A stretch of 64,000 nucleotides of DNA. Origin: Clostridia bacterium (lineage in GTDB: Bacteria > Bacillota_A > Clostridia > Oscillospirales > CAG-272). Below are positions 33,324-41,078 of the stretch, one piece after another (within the stretch, counting starts at the first letter, position 1; every line of letters begins with the position of its first letter). The notes beneath the pieces are model-generated. The model ran no database searches. It worked only from the letters and a program-made list of their open reading frames with translations, and was not told the origin of the DNA. Location: positions 8,911-72,910 of the forward strand of contig JAFTRQ010000139.1 in NCBI GenBank assembly GCA_017462125.1, in the 5' to 3' direction. The position numbers and the translations under genes were made by a program.

Positions 33324-34532
33324 ATGAGTACGAAAGAGAAATTGCGAGTGGGCGTACTTGGTTGCGGAGGGTTTTCGGTAAGCTTTGTACAGCTTTTTAT
33401 GGAGCATCCCTTTGTTGAAAAGGTGGCAGTCGCCGACCTGGATATTTCACGAGCAAAGGCATTTGGCGAGAAATTTGGAGTTGAGTATTACAGAACTCTT
33501 GACGAATTACTTGAAACAGATATCAACTGTGTTGCCATATTTACCCCCAGACACACCCATGGACCCTTGGTCATTCAAGCCCTCAAGGCGGGCAGACACG
33601 TTTACAGCGCAGTACCAATGGCGTCGGAGATCAGCCATTGCGAGGAGATAGTAAAGTTAGTCAAGGAAACGCACTTGACCTATATGATGGGCGAGACCTG
33701 TATCTATTATCCCTGCTCAATGTTCTGCAAGGAAAAATATCAGAGCGGGGATATGGGCAAATTTGTCTATGCCGAGGCGCAATATCACCACGATATCGCT
33801 CATTTTGGCGCACACCATAAGTCCGAGGAGGCGTATCTCGGCGTGCCGCCTTTCTATTATCCCACGCATTCGATTTCTATGGTGCTTGAAGCCACCGGCT
33901 CTTACGTCACTAAAGTGACCGCTATGGGTTATGAGGACACCGAGGACGACCCCTATTTCAAGAAAGAGATCAATTTCTGGGGAAATACCTGTTCAAACGC
34001 ATTTTCCCTTATGAGACTTGCCAATGGCGGCGTTATCCGCATAAACGAGTGCAGACGTATCGGCTGGAAGGCTCCAAGCTCCTCCGTCTCGGCATTTTAC
34101 GGCACGAAGGCGGGATATCAGTTCAGCAACGCGCAGCATATTTACGTCAAGCATACCGAGGAGGGCGTTCAGCTTGAGGACGTCAGCGACTACGTCAACC
34201 CCGAGGCCATGACGGCGGCCAAAGCAGACCCCGAGTTCAAAAATAAGGTGGCAAATCACATCTGGCAGTGGAACAACTTCGCTCCAATTCAAGAAGCAGA
34301 CAAAAAACGTCTCCCCGAGGAATATGCAGCTCTTCCCAACGGCCATATGGCGAGCCATCAGTTTCTGATCGATGATTTCTGCACTGCGGCATACAATAAC
34401 ACATTGCCCACGGTCAACGCTTGGCAGGCGGCAAGATATACAGTTCCCGGAATCGTGGCTTTTGAATCCTTGAAGCAGGACGGTGCGCCTATGGAGGTGC
34501 CCGATTTCGGTGACGCGCCTGAAAATTGGTGA
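33324..34532 (+). CDS. Gfo/Idh/MocA-family protein lacking the EKP lysine (second copy)
   Basis: 402 residues, clearly paralogous to the protein at 30124-31386: same GVLGCGGFSVSFVQLFMEHP start, same HVYSAVPMA in place of EKPxA, same GVPPFYYPTHSISMVLEATG and the same C-terminal HQFLIDDFCTAAYNNTLP block. SD AGGAGG. Because both copies lost the Lys of the dehydrogenase motif in the same manner, the change is a subfamily trait and not decay. Oxidoreductase or NAD-dependent glycoside hydrolase are the two possibilities. Confidence 0.84.
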   Translation: MSTKEKLRVGVLGCGGFSVSFVQLFMEHPFVEKVAVADLDISRAKAFGEKFGVEYYRTLDELLETDINCVAIFTPRHTHGPLVIQALKAGRHVYSAVPMASEISHCEEIVKLVKETHLTYMMGETCIYYPCSMFCKEKYQSGDMGKFVYAEAQYHHDIAHFGAHHKSEEAYLGVPPFYYPTHSISMVLEATGSYVTKVTAMGYEDTEDDPYFKKEINFWGNTCSNAFSLMRLANGGVIRINECRRIGWKAPSSSVSAFYGTKAGYQFSNAQHIYVKHTEEGVQLEDVSDYVNPEAMTAAKADPEFKNKVANHIWQWNNFAPIQEADKKRLPEEYAALPNGHMASHQFLIDDFCTAAYNNTLPTVNAWQAARYTVPGIVAFESLKQDGAPMEVPDFGDAPENW

Positions 34533-34572
34533 GAATCACAAGTTTTGTCCACACGATTGACAAAATATTGCA

Positions 34573-34601
34573 TTGACATAATATCCTCTGTATGCTATAA
34601 T
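34573..34601 (+). promoter_or_regulatory. Perfect consensus promoter of paralogue 1
   Basis: TTGACA (34573-34578), 17 bp, TATAAT (34596-34601). A further TTGACA lies at 34557-34562. Confidence 0.92.
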
Positions 34602-34633
34602 CCTATCGAATCAAAAAATCGGAGGTGCTGAAA

Positions 34634-35926
34634 ATGGAAGAAAAGAGACCGTTTGAAAGCTACTTGACAGACGATAATCTCGTCTTTATCGAAAACGAAC
34701 ACATTCGTATTGGCGCGAATCTTTCCTTGGGCGGTGCTCTGACACATTTGTCCGAGATCGGCGGCAAGAATATGATAAACAGCTACGATTGGGGCAGACA
34801 GGTGCAGATGTCCTTCTATAACCACCCCATTCCTTTTGTTCCCGATGGATATCAGATGTCGGAAAGATGGAAGCACATCGGTTGGAATCCCATTCAGTCG
34901 GGCGACGTTTACCGTCACCGCTCGCAGGTCATCGATTATCACGCCGACGATCATGAAATCTACGTAAAATGTATCCCTATGCATTGGCCTCTGGACGGCT
35001 TTGCGGGAGAATGCACCTTTGAAGTTTGGTACAGGCTTGACGGATACTGCGTCAACGTATGCTCTCGACTTAACAATGCCCGCCCCGACAAGACCCAATA
35101 CGAGGCAAGATGGCAGGAGCTTCCCGCGGTTTACACCAACGGCGAGTGGTATAAGGGAGTTTCTTACGTGGGTAAAAAGCCGTTTACGGGCGATGAAGTG
35201 ACCGAGCTCGTAACCAAGGATGACGGCTTAGGCTACCCTTGGCTACAGTTCTATCCCACAGAGAACTGGTCAGCTTTGGTCGATGATAACAACTACGGTC
35301 TCGGCATCTACATCCCCACCACAAGCTTTTCAAAGATCGGCTTCTGGGTGGCGGAGAACAAGGGCTTTGGCGGTGTTCGCGACCGTCAGACAGGCTACGT
35401 GGCACCCTTTGCTCCCGAGGTGCTTGACCACAACATCGTTTATTCCTATGATTATTCGTTGATCGTGGGTCAGCTTGACTTCATCCGTAAGACGGCAAAC
35501 GAAATGGACAAGCAGGCAGACCGCCGTCATTTCAGCTTTGAGCACGACAGAGATCATTTCTATTATCATAATATCGTTGACCAAGGCTTCCCCACGGGCG
35601 GGTACCTCGACTTTGATTTCGACAAAGGCTCGGAATTCAAAAGTCCGGCAGTCTTTTTCGATAATCAGAAATGCAAGCAGATCATCCTTGATGCCGAATT
35701 TGAAGGTCAAATTACAGGTGAGATCGTCTTGAAGCTTTATGAAGGACTTGACGACCGCCATTGGGGCAAAACCGCAGATCACTTGCTCCCCTTTGCAATA
35801 GAGGGGGCAGGCAAAAGGGCTCTGCACGCAATCGATATCAGCGCGGCCCCCGATTGCTTCGTTGGATTCTCGCTTCGATTTGCCCGCGAGGGACACCTGA
35901 AGGTCTACGCTGTTGAACTGAAATGA
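34634..35926 (+). CDS. Unassigned cytoplasmic family, paralogue 1 of 5
   Basis: 430 residues, no signal peptide or membrane segment. I do not recognise the family. Conserved in all five copies: IENEYIxxGxNLxLGGAxTxLxE near the N-terminus, DWGRQVQMSFY, GWNPIQSGD, the PMHWPL/GECTFEVWYRLDG block near 120-140, NNARPDxTQY, QELPAVYTNGEWYKGVSYVG, ENWSALVDDNNYGLGVY, and ILDHNIVYSYDYSLIVG. Many conserved Trp, Tyr, Asp and Glu and an all-beta pattern suggest a galactose-mutarotase-like or glycosidase-like sugar-binding fold. SD GGAGGTG eight bases before the ATG. Nearest relative in the window is paralogue 3. Confidence 0.85.
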   Translation: MEEKRPFESYLTDDNLVFIENEHIRIGANLSLGGALTHLSEIGGKNMINSYDWGRQVQMSFYNHPIPFVPDGYQMSERWKHIGWNPIQSGDVYRHRSQVIDYHADDHEIYVKCIPMHWPLDGFAGECTFEVWYRLDGYCVNVCSRLNNARPDKTQYEARWQELPAVYTNGEWYKGVSYVGKKPFTGDEVTELVTKDDGLGYPWLQFYPTENWSALVDDNNYGLGIYIPTTSFSKIGFWVAENKGFGGVRDRQTGYVAPFAPEVLDHNIVYSYDYSLIVGQLDFIRKTANEMDKQADRRHFSFEHDRDHFYYHNIVDQGFPTGGYLDFDFDKGSEFKSPAVFFDNQKCKQIILDAEFEGQITGEIVLKLYEGLDDRHWGKTADHLLPFAIEGAGKRALHAIDISAAPDCFVGFSLRFAREGHLKVYAVELK

Positions 35927-35984
35927 TCTTGGGAAATTTGGTAAGAATCGCAATTATAGTGCTAAAAAAAAGTAATAAATGACA

Positions 35985-36035
35985 TTGACAAAGCATTTTC
36001 CAAATGTTACAATTGAACCGTACGAAATTTTCGTA
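35985..36035 (+). promoter_or_regulatory. Promoter and possible operator of paralogue 2
   Basis: TTGACA (35985-35990), 17 bp, TACAAT (36008-36013). The palindrome TACGAAATTTTCGTA (36021-36035) covers the expected transcription start, the usual place for a repressor. Confidence 0.82.
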
Positions 36036-36061
36036 TAATATTATGATTTCGGAGGTTCGAT

Positions 36062-37345
36062 ATGGCAACGAAAAAAGAATATTTGAAATATCTTTCGGAC
36101 GATAATCTGTTGTTTATTGAAAATGAATATCTGCGTTTGGGCGCAAACCTATCCCTTGGCGGCGCGCTTACCTATCTGTCCGAAAAGGGAAAAGAAAACC
36201 TGATCAACAACTACGATTGGGGCAGGCAGGTGCAAATGTCCTTCTACAGCCATCCCGTTCCGCATTTGCCCGAGGGCATTGAGAACAATCCCGGTTGGGA
36301 CTATATCGGTTGGAATCCCATTCAGTCCGGAGATTGCTTCCGCAACCGCTCCGACATTTTAGATTATTACAAAAAAGAAAATGAGATCTATATCAAAAGC
36401 GTTCCGAGACATTGGCCACTCAACAACTGTAAGGGCGAATGCACCTTTGAGGTTTGGTACAGATTGGACGGAAAGGCTGTCAAGGTCACCTCGAGGCTAA
36501 ACAATGCCCGTTCCGACAAAACGCTTTACGGCGCGAGAGGGCAGGAGCTTCCCGCGCTCTACACCAATGCCACTTGGTATAAGCTGGTCTCCTACGTGGA
36601 TACACATCCCTTTACGGGTGGTGCGATCAGAGAGATCTGCAATAAGGAAAACGGCAGAGGCTGGCCTTGGGAATCCTTTTTCTCTACCGAAAGCTGGGCG
36701 GCGCTTGTTGATGACGACGGCTACGGTCTTGGCATATATAACGGACAGACAAACAGATTTGCAGGCGGATTTTACGGAGAAAAGGGCGTCAGAGACCCCA
36801 TTGACCAGAACACGGGCTACATCACCCCCAGCGCCACCGAGATTCTGGACCACGATATCGTGTATACCTATGATTACCTGCTGATCGTGGGCACCGTGGA
36901 TGAGATCAGAAAAAAGGTTTACGAGGTGGACGATCCCGAAAGACGCAGAAAATTCTCCTTTGAAAAAACAAGAGACCATTTCTACTACAAAAATATCACC
37001 GACAAGGGTCTTGGCAATCAGGATTGTCTTGATTTTGACTTCGATAAGGGCGGTATGCTTTGCTCTCCTCATGCATTTGTCAGTATCGACCGAAAGAAAA
37101 TACTGATCGATGCTATTTTTGAAGGTGGAGAGATCGCCGGAACAGCTACCGTTCAGGTCTTGAAAGATGGCTTGGATAGCAGGGGAAGAATTCAAAAGTC
37201 GGTCGACTTCAAGCTGAACGGCGACGGTGAGCGCAGACTTCACGAGATCGATATGAGCGGAATCGACTCCGCCTACGTGGGAGTGACCCTTGAATTCGCT
37301 TCGGCAGGACACGCAAGGATATATTCCTTTGAATTTGCTGATTAA
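36062..37345 (+). CDS. Unassigned cytoplasmic family, paralogue 2 of 5
   Basis: 427 residues of the same family as 34634-35926, with its blocks DWGRQVQMSFYSHPVP, GWNPIQSGDCFRNRSD, RHWPLNNCKGECTFEVWYRLDG, NNARSDKT, QELPALYTNATWYKLVSYVD and SWAALVDDDGYGLGIY. It is the most divergent of the first three copies (for example PRHWPL instead of PMHWPL, ALYTNATWY instead of AVYTNGEWY) and is transcribed alone from its own promoter. SD GGAGG. Terminator at 37477-37520. Confidence 0.85.
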   Translation: MATKKEYLKYLSDDNLLFIENEYLRLGANLSLGGALTYLSEKGKENLINNYDWGRQVQMSFYSHPVPHLPEGIENNPGWDYIGWNPIQSGDCFRNRSDILDYYKKENEIYIKSVPRHWPLNNCKGECTFEVWYRLDGKAVKVTSRLNNARSDKTLYGARGQELPALYTNATWYKLVSYVDTHPFTGGAIREICNKENGRGWPWESFFSTESWAALVDDDGYGLGIYNGQTNRFAGGFYGEKGVRDPIDQNTGYITPSATEILDHDIVYTYDYLLIVGTVDEIRKKVYEVDDPERRRKFSFEKTRDHFYYKNITDKGLGNQDCLDFDFDKGGMLCSPHAFVSIDRKKILIDAIFEGGEIAGTATVQVLKDGLDSRGRIQKSVDFKLNGDGERRLHEIDMSGIDSAYVGVTLEFASAGHARIYSFEFAD

Positions 37346-37476
37346 GCTTTTGTCAGATCAGATAAACCGTGTAAGGAGCTGCTATCGGCACTCCTTACAG
37401 ACTGTCAAAAAAGCTGTCATATCGCAAGAGGAAGAAGAAAAGCGCGAGAGCAATTTAAAAATTACAATATATAATG

Positions 37477-37520
37477 AATCCCAAGGCACTCATCGAGCTT
37501 GCCTTGGGATTTCTTGCTTT
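37477..37520 (+). terminator. Terminator downstream of paralogue 2
   Basis: AATCCCAAGGCA pairs with TGCCTTGGGATT (12 bp), followed by TCTTGCTTTTT. An earlier hairpin GTAAGGAG/CTCCTTAC lies at 37371-37398. Confidence 0.75.
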
Positions 37521-37523
37521 TTC

Positions 37524-37571
37524 CGTGCTTACACTCTGCCGTACGTGTGTACGGCTACGAATGGAAGCACG
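37524..37571 (+). other. Nested hairpin between paralogues 2 and 3
   Basis: Outer arms CGTGCTT/AAGCACG (37524-37530, 37565-37571) enclose an inner hairpin GCCGTAC-GTGT-GTACGGC (37538-37555). It lies before the promoter of paralogue 3, so it could be a DNA site as well as an RNA structure. The rest of 37346-37646 shows no gene. Confidence 0.45.
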
Positions 37572-37646
37572 AAAAATATGCCTGCCTTTTTCGAAGTTTG
37601 CCATTTGAGCAAAAACAAAAAACTTGTTAATATGTCGAAAAATTCA

Positions 37647-37675
37647 TTGACAAACCGTACTTCAAATGATAAAAT
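37647..37675 (+). promoter_or_regulatory. Promoter of paralogue 3
   Basis: TTGACA (37647-37652), 17 bp, TAAAAT (37670-37675). The palindrome ATAGAATTCTAT (37686-37697) follows in the leader. Confidence 0.85.
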
Positions 37676-37712
37676 AGTTTTAAAGATAGAATTCTATTTG
37701 CGGAGGTGCAAT

Positions 37713-39008
37713 ATGGCAGAACAGAAATCCTTTGACAGCTATCTTACAGACGACAATCTTGTCTTTATCGAAAACGAATATCTTCGCCTCGGTGCAAACC
37801 TGTCTCTCGGCGGAGCGCTGACCCATCTTTCCGAAAAAGGGAAAAAGAATCTGATCAACAGCGCCGATTGGGGCAGACAGGTACAGATGTCTTTTTACGC
37901 GGCTCCCGCTCCTTTTCAGCCCGAGGGCGTTGAGATGTCTAATTCATGGACCTTTATCGGCTGGAACCCCATACAATCGGGTGACTGCTACCGCAACCGC
38001 TCCCGTGTGCTGGAATACAGAGCGGACAATAACGAAATCTACGTCAAGTGCATCCCTATGCATTGGCCGCTGAACAACTATCCCGGCGAGTGCACCTTTG
38101 AGGTCTGGTATCGCCTTGACGGCTATTGCGTCAACGTATGCTCGCGCATCAACAACGCCCGTCCCGACACTACTCAATATCCCGCAAGACATCAGGAGCA
38201 GCCCGCTGTCTATACCAACGGCGAGTGGTATAAGGGTGTTGCTTACGTTGGCAAGGAGCCCTTTACGGGCGGCGAGCTGACCGAGCTGATCACAAAGGAA
38301 AACGGTCTCGGCTGGCCTTGGTTGAATATCTGCGCCACGGAAAACTGGTCTGCCTTGGTCGATGATAATAACTACGGACTCGGCGTTTACATCGGCTCAA
38401 CCAATCTTTCAAAGCTGGGATTTGCCTTCACAAGAGAGCAGATGGGCTGGGGTGGTCCCAGAGACGGTCAGACAGGCTATATCGCGCCTCTCGGATGCGA
38501 AATACTTGATCATAATATCACCTATAGCTACGATTACAGCTTGATCGTCGGTCAACTTGATTTCATCCGTCAGACAGCTTGTGAAAAGGATAAGCTTGCC
38601 GACCGCCGTCATTACAGCTTTGAGCACGACAGAAATCACTTTTATTATAAGGATATTACCGATAAGGGTTATCCCACAGGCGGCTGCCTTGATTTCGATT
38701 TTGGCAAGGGCTCGGAGCTGAAGAGTCCTCCCGTATTCTTCGGCAAGGGAGAGTGTAAGAATATTCTGCTCGATGCAGATTTCGACGGTGAGATCACGGG
38801 TGAGGCGATCTGTCACCTTTACGAGGGGCTTGACGAGAAAAACTGCTTGAAGCTTTCCAACCACAGCATTCCTTTTGCTATCAAGGGGAACGGAGAAAGA
38901 GCAGTATGCTCCATCGATATCAGCGCGGCACCCGACGCGTTTCTCGGCTTCTCGATCCGCTTTGCCAACGAAGGACATTTGAAGGTCTACGCAATCGAAA
39001 TCAAATAA
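37713..39008 (+). CDS. Unassigned cytoplasmic family, paralogue 3 of 5
   Basis: 431 residues from the ATG behind GGAGGTG; the reading frame extends upstream to 37290 but crosses the promoter and a terminator. Same blocks as paralogue 1 and clearly its closest relative (FDSYLTDDNLVFIENEY, YVKCIPMHWPLNN, VYTNGEWYKGVAYVGKEPFTG, SYDYSLIVGQLDFIRQTA). Followed after 12 bp by an aldose-1-epimerase-like gene, so the two form an operon, which supports a role in sugar recognition or conversion. Confidence 0.87.
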   Translation: MAEQKSFDSYLTDDNLVFIENEYLRLGANLSLGGALTHLSEKGKKNLINSADWGRQVQMSFYAAPAPFQPEGVEMSNSWTFIGWNPIQSGDCYRNRSRVLEYRADNNEIYVKCIPMHWPLNNYPGECTFEVWYRLDGYCVNVCSRINNARPDTTQYPARHQEQPAVYTNGEWYKGVAYVGKEPFTGGELTELITKENGLGWPWLNICATENWSALVDDNNYGLGVYIGSTNLSKLGFAFTREQMGWGGPRDGQTGYIAPLGCEILDHNITYSYDYSLIVGQLDFIRQTACEKDKLADRRHYSFEHDRNHFYYKDITDKGYPTGGCLDFDFGKGSELKSPPVFFGKGECKNILLDADFDGEITGEAICHLYEGLDEKNCLKLSNHSIPFAIKGNGERAVCSIDISAAPDAFLGFSIRFANEGHLKVYAIEIK

Positions 39009-39020
39009 GAGGTTCGGACT

Positions 39021-39872
39021 ATGATCACATTGAAAAACGAAAAGCTTACCGTGCAGATCGCAGAGCTTGGCGCCGAGATCAAGAGCGTGGTTTACAACGG
39101 CACCGAATATATGTGGAACGGCAGAGCTGAGGTATGGGCAAATACTGCTCCCATTATGTTCCCGATCTGCGGAGGCTTGAAGGACGACACCTACACCTTT
39201 GAGGGTAGGGAATATCACATGACCCGACACGGTATTGCAAAGTGGATGGTTTTCGAGGTAGAAGCAGCCTCAGATACCGCCGCGACGTTTCTTTTGCGCT
39301 CAAACAGTGAGACCCGTGAAAAATATCCCTTTGATTTCGAGTTCCGCGTATCCTATACCCTTGTGAACAATGCGATTGAGATCGCTTTCAAGGTCGATAA
39401 CAAATCGGATAAGACTATGTACTTCAACGTAGGCTCTCACGAGGCTTACTATACGCCCGAGGGAATCGAGGATTACGACATTGTTTTCGACAGCGAAGAA
39501 ACCCTTGTGGCAACACCGCTTTTCGGCCCGATACTCGGCAACACAAGCAACCTTCTTTTGAAGGATTCGAAGGTATTTCCGCTCTACGATAAGTATTTTG
39601 CTATCGATGCTCTTGTGTTCAAGGAGGGCATCCGTTCCCATGCGGCAACTCTGCGCAACAGGCGGACGGGCAGAGCGGTAAGAGTGGATTTTCCCGACTG
39701 CGAGCACTTTTTGCTCTGGCACAAATATGCCGCTCCCTTCATCTGCCTTGAGCCCTGGAACGGTATGGCTGACATAGTCGGAACAAGCTACGATATCACC
39801 GAAAAAGAGGGCATTTCCGCACTCGGTGTCGGCGAGAGCTATCTGAACACGCACAAGATCACGTTTAGTTAA
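39021..39872 (+). CDS. Aldose 1-epimerase family protein (LacX-like)
   Basis: 283 residues. Mutarotase-fold motifs: AELGAEIKSVVYNGTEYMWNG at the N-terminus (shortened here), MFPICGGLKDDTYTFEGREY, MTRHGIAKWMVF with the conserved His, NVGSHEAYYTPEG with the second His, and FICLEPWNGMAD near the C-terminus with the catalytic Glu. The LacX-like branch differs from GalM and its sugar is not known. SD AGAGGT; co-transcribed with paralogue 3, with a terminator just after. Confidence 0.88.
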   Translation: MITLKNEKLTVQIAELGAEIKSVVYNGTEYMWNGRAEVWANTAPIMFPICGGLKDDTYTFEGREYHMTRHGIAKWMVFEVEAASDTAATFLLRSNSETREKYPFDFEFRVSYTLVNNAIEIAFKVDNKSDKTMYFNVGSHEAYYTPEGIEDYDIVFDSEETLVATPLFGPILGNTSNLLLKDSKVFPLYDKYFAIDALVFKEGIRSHAATLRNRRTGRAVRVDFPDCEHFLLWHKYAAPFICLEPWNGMADIVGTSYDITEKEGISALGVGESYLNTHKITFS

Positions 39873-39888
39873 GCATAAAATACTTATG

Positions 39889-39927
39889 GAAAATAGCCCG
39901 TGGGAGAGAATCCCGCGGGCTGTTTTC
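39889..39927 (+). terminator. Terminator after the epimerase gene
   Basis: GAAAATAGCCCGTGGGA pairs with TCCCGCGGGCTGTTTTC over 17 bp with two mismatches; loop of five bases. Confidence 0.85.
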
Positions 39928-39957
39928 TGTCAGAATCGCCGAATTTTCAAAAAACGC

Positions 39958-39986
39958 TTGACAAACCGACGTTACGGTGCTATACT
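39958..39986 (+). promoter_or_regulatory. Promoter of the 38-codon gene
   Basis: TTGACA (39958-39963), 17 bp, TATACT (39981-39986). The start TTGACAAACCG is shared with the paralogue 3 promoter. Confidence 0.88.
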
Positions 39987-40025
39987 TGATAAAAATTTAC
40001 CAATCATTTCAGAAGGAGGAATACT

Positions 40026-40142
40026 ATGACGTACTTGAAGCTGATGCCTGCTATTATTTGTAAAGTGAATACCGAAGATATGCCCGCGGAAACCAAGTAT
40101 TGGTTCATCGGGTTCACTCCTCTATACTCATTTTTAAAATAG
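40026..40142 (+). CDS. Small protein of 38 residues with its own transcription unit
   Basis: ATG at 40026 lies six bases after GAAGGAGG, a near-perfect ribosome site, and the frame ends with TAG at 40142. The product starts MTYLKLMPAIICKVNTED and ends with the hydrophobic, aromatic stretch WFIGFTPLYSFLK, which may associate with membranes. It has a perfect-spacing promoter (39958-39986) and a strong terminator (40190-40227), so the transcript would be about 240 bases. I do not recognise the protein. An RNA with regulatory function that also carries this frame is possible. Confidence 0.6.
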   Translation: MTYLKLMPAIICKVNTEDMPAETKYWFIGFTPLYSFLK

Positions 40143-40189
40143 ATATTTAAAAGAATTTTTTATAATATCAACGTTTTATATGATCATAG

Positions 40190-40227
40190 CGGCGTGAATC
40201 TATCAAAAAGGATTCGCGCCGTTTTTT
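40190..40227 (+). terminator. Terminator of the small-protein transcript
   Basis: CGGCGTGAATC pairs with GATTCGCGCCG (11 bp, one G-T), then TTTTTT. Confidence 0.88.
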
Positions 40228-40283
40228 GTTTTTACTGCAGGAAAACAATATATATTACTAAAAATTTGAAAGGTGGTATAAAA

Positions 40284-41078
40284 ATGAACACTCTTGAAGC
40301 CCTAACGGCATATTACGGCAGTTATGACGAGCATAGCCGCCTTGAAACTCGCCGCGGACAGCCGGAATTTATTACAACAGTTACCTATATCGAAAAATAT
40401 CTCCTGCCCAATATGAAAATTCTTGAAGTTGGCGCGGGCACAGGAAGATATTCACACTACTTTGCGCAAAAAGGCTTTTCTGTCGATGCGGTAGAACTGA
40501 TCGAGCACAATATCGAAGTTTTTAAAAGCCATACAAAAGACGGAGAGCCTGTCACAGTAAGGCAGGGAAATGCGCTGGACCTTTCAGACATTGAAAGCGA
40601 TCTTTACGATATCACGCTTTTGCTTGGACCGATGTATCACTTATATACAGAAGAAGAGCAAAAGCAAGCCTTGTCCGAGGCGATCCGTGTAACCAAGCCC
40701 AGTGGATTCATATTTGCAGCGTATGTCAACAGCGATATGACGATGTATCAATACTGCTTCGCAAGAGGAATGATCCATCATCAATTGACGGCGGAGAAGA
40801 TAGACCCCGAAACCTTTAAGCTCTACTCTTTGCCGGAGGACGTTTTTCAGCTATACCGCAAGGAGGATATCGATAGGCTGATATCAAATTTCAAGGTTGA
40901 ACGCCTGCATTACATAGGTACGGATATGCTAACGCATTTTATCAAAGCAACGGTCGATGAAATGGATGACGATACCTTTGATCTCTATATGCGCTATCAT
41001 TTGAGCATTTGCGAGCGTTCCGATATGATTGGAGCGACAAATCATATACTTGATATTTTCAGAAAGGAGCCTCTATGA
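40284..41078 (+). CDS. Class I SAM-dependent methyltransferase
   Basis: 264 residues from the ATG behind AAAGGTGG; the longer frame from 40194 overlaps the terminator and has no ribosome site. Motif I ILEVGAGTGRYSHYFA near residues 48-63, an acidic VELIEHN after beta-2, and LLLGPMYHLY for motif IV. The next gene overlaps by 4 bp (ATGA), so both are translated as a pair. Substrate unknown. Confidence 0.88.
   Translation: MNTLEALTAYYGSYDEHSRLETRRGQPEFITTVTYIEKYLLPNMKILEVGAGTGRYSHYFAQKGFSVDAVELIEHNIEVFKSHTKDGEPVTVRQGNALDLSDIESDLYDITLLLGPMYHLYTEEEQKQALSEAIRVTKPSGFIFAAYVNSDMTMYQYCFARGMIHHQLTAEKIDPETFKLYSLPEDVFQLYRKEDIDRLISNFKVERLHYIGTDMLTHFIKATVDEMDDDTFDLYMRYHLSICERSDMIGATNHILDIFRKEPL

Noticed and set aside
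37290..37712. Long N-terminal extension of paralogue 3
   Set aside because: The upstream part of the frame spans a terminator and the promoter, and the ATG at 37713 has a GGAGGTG site.
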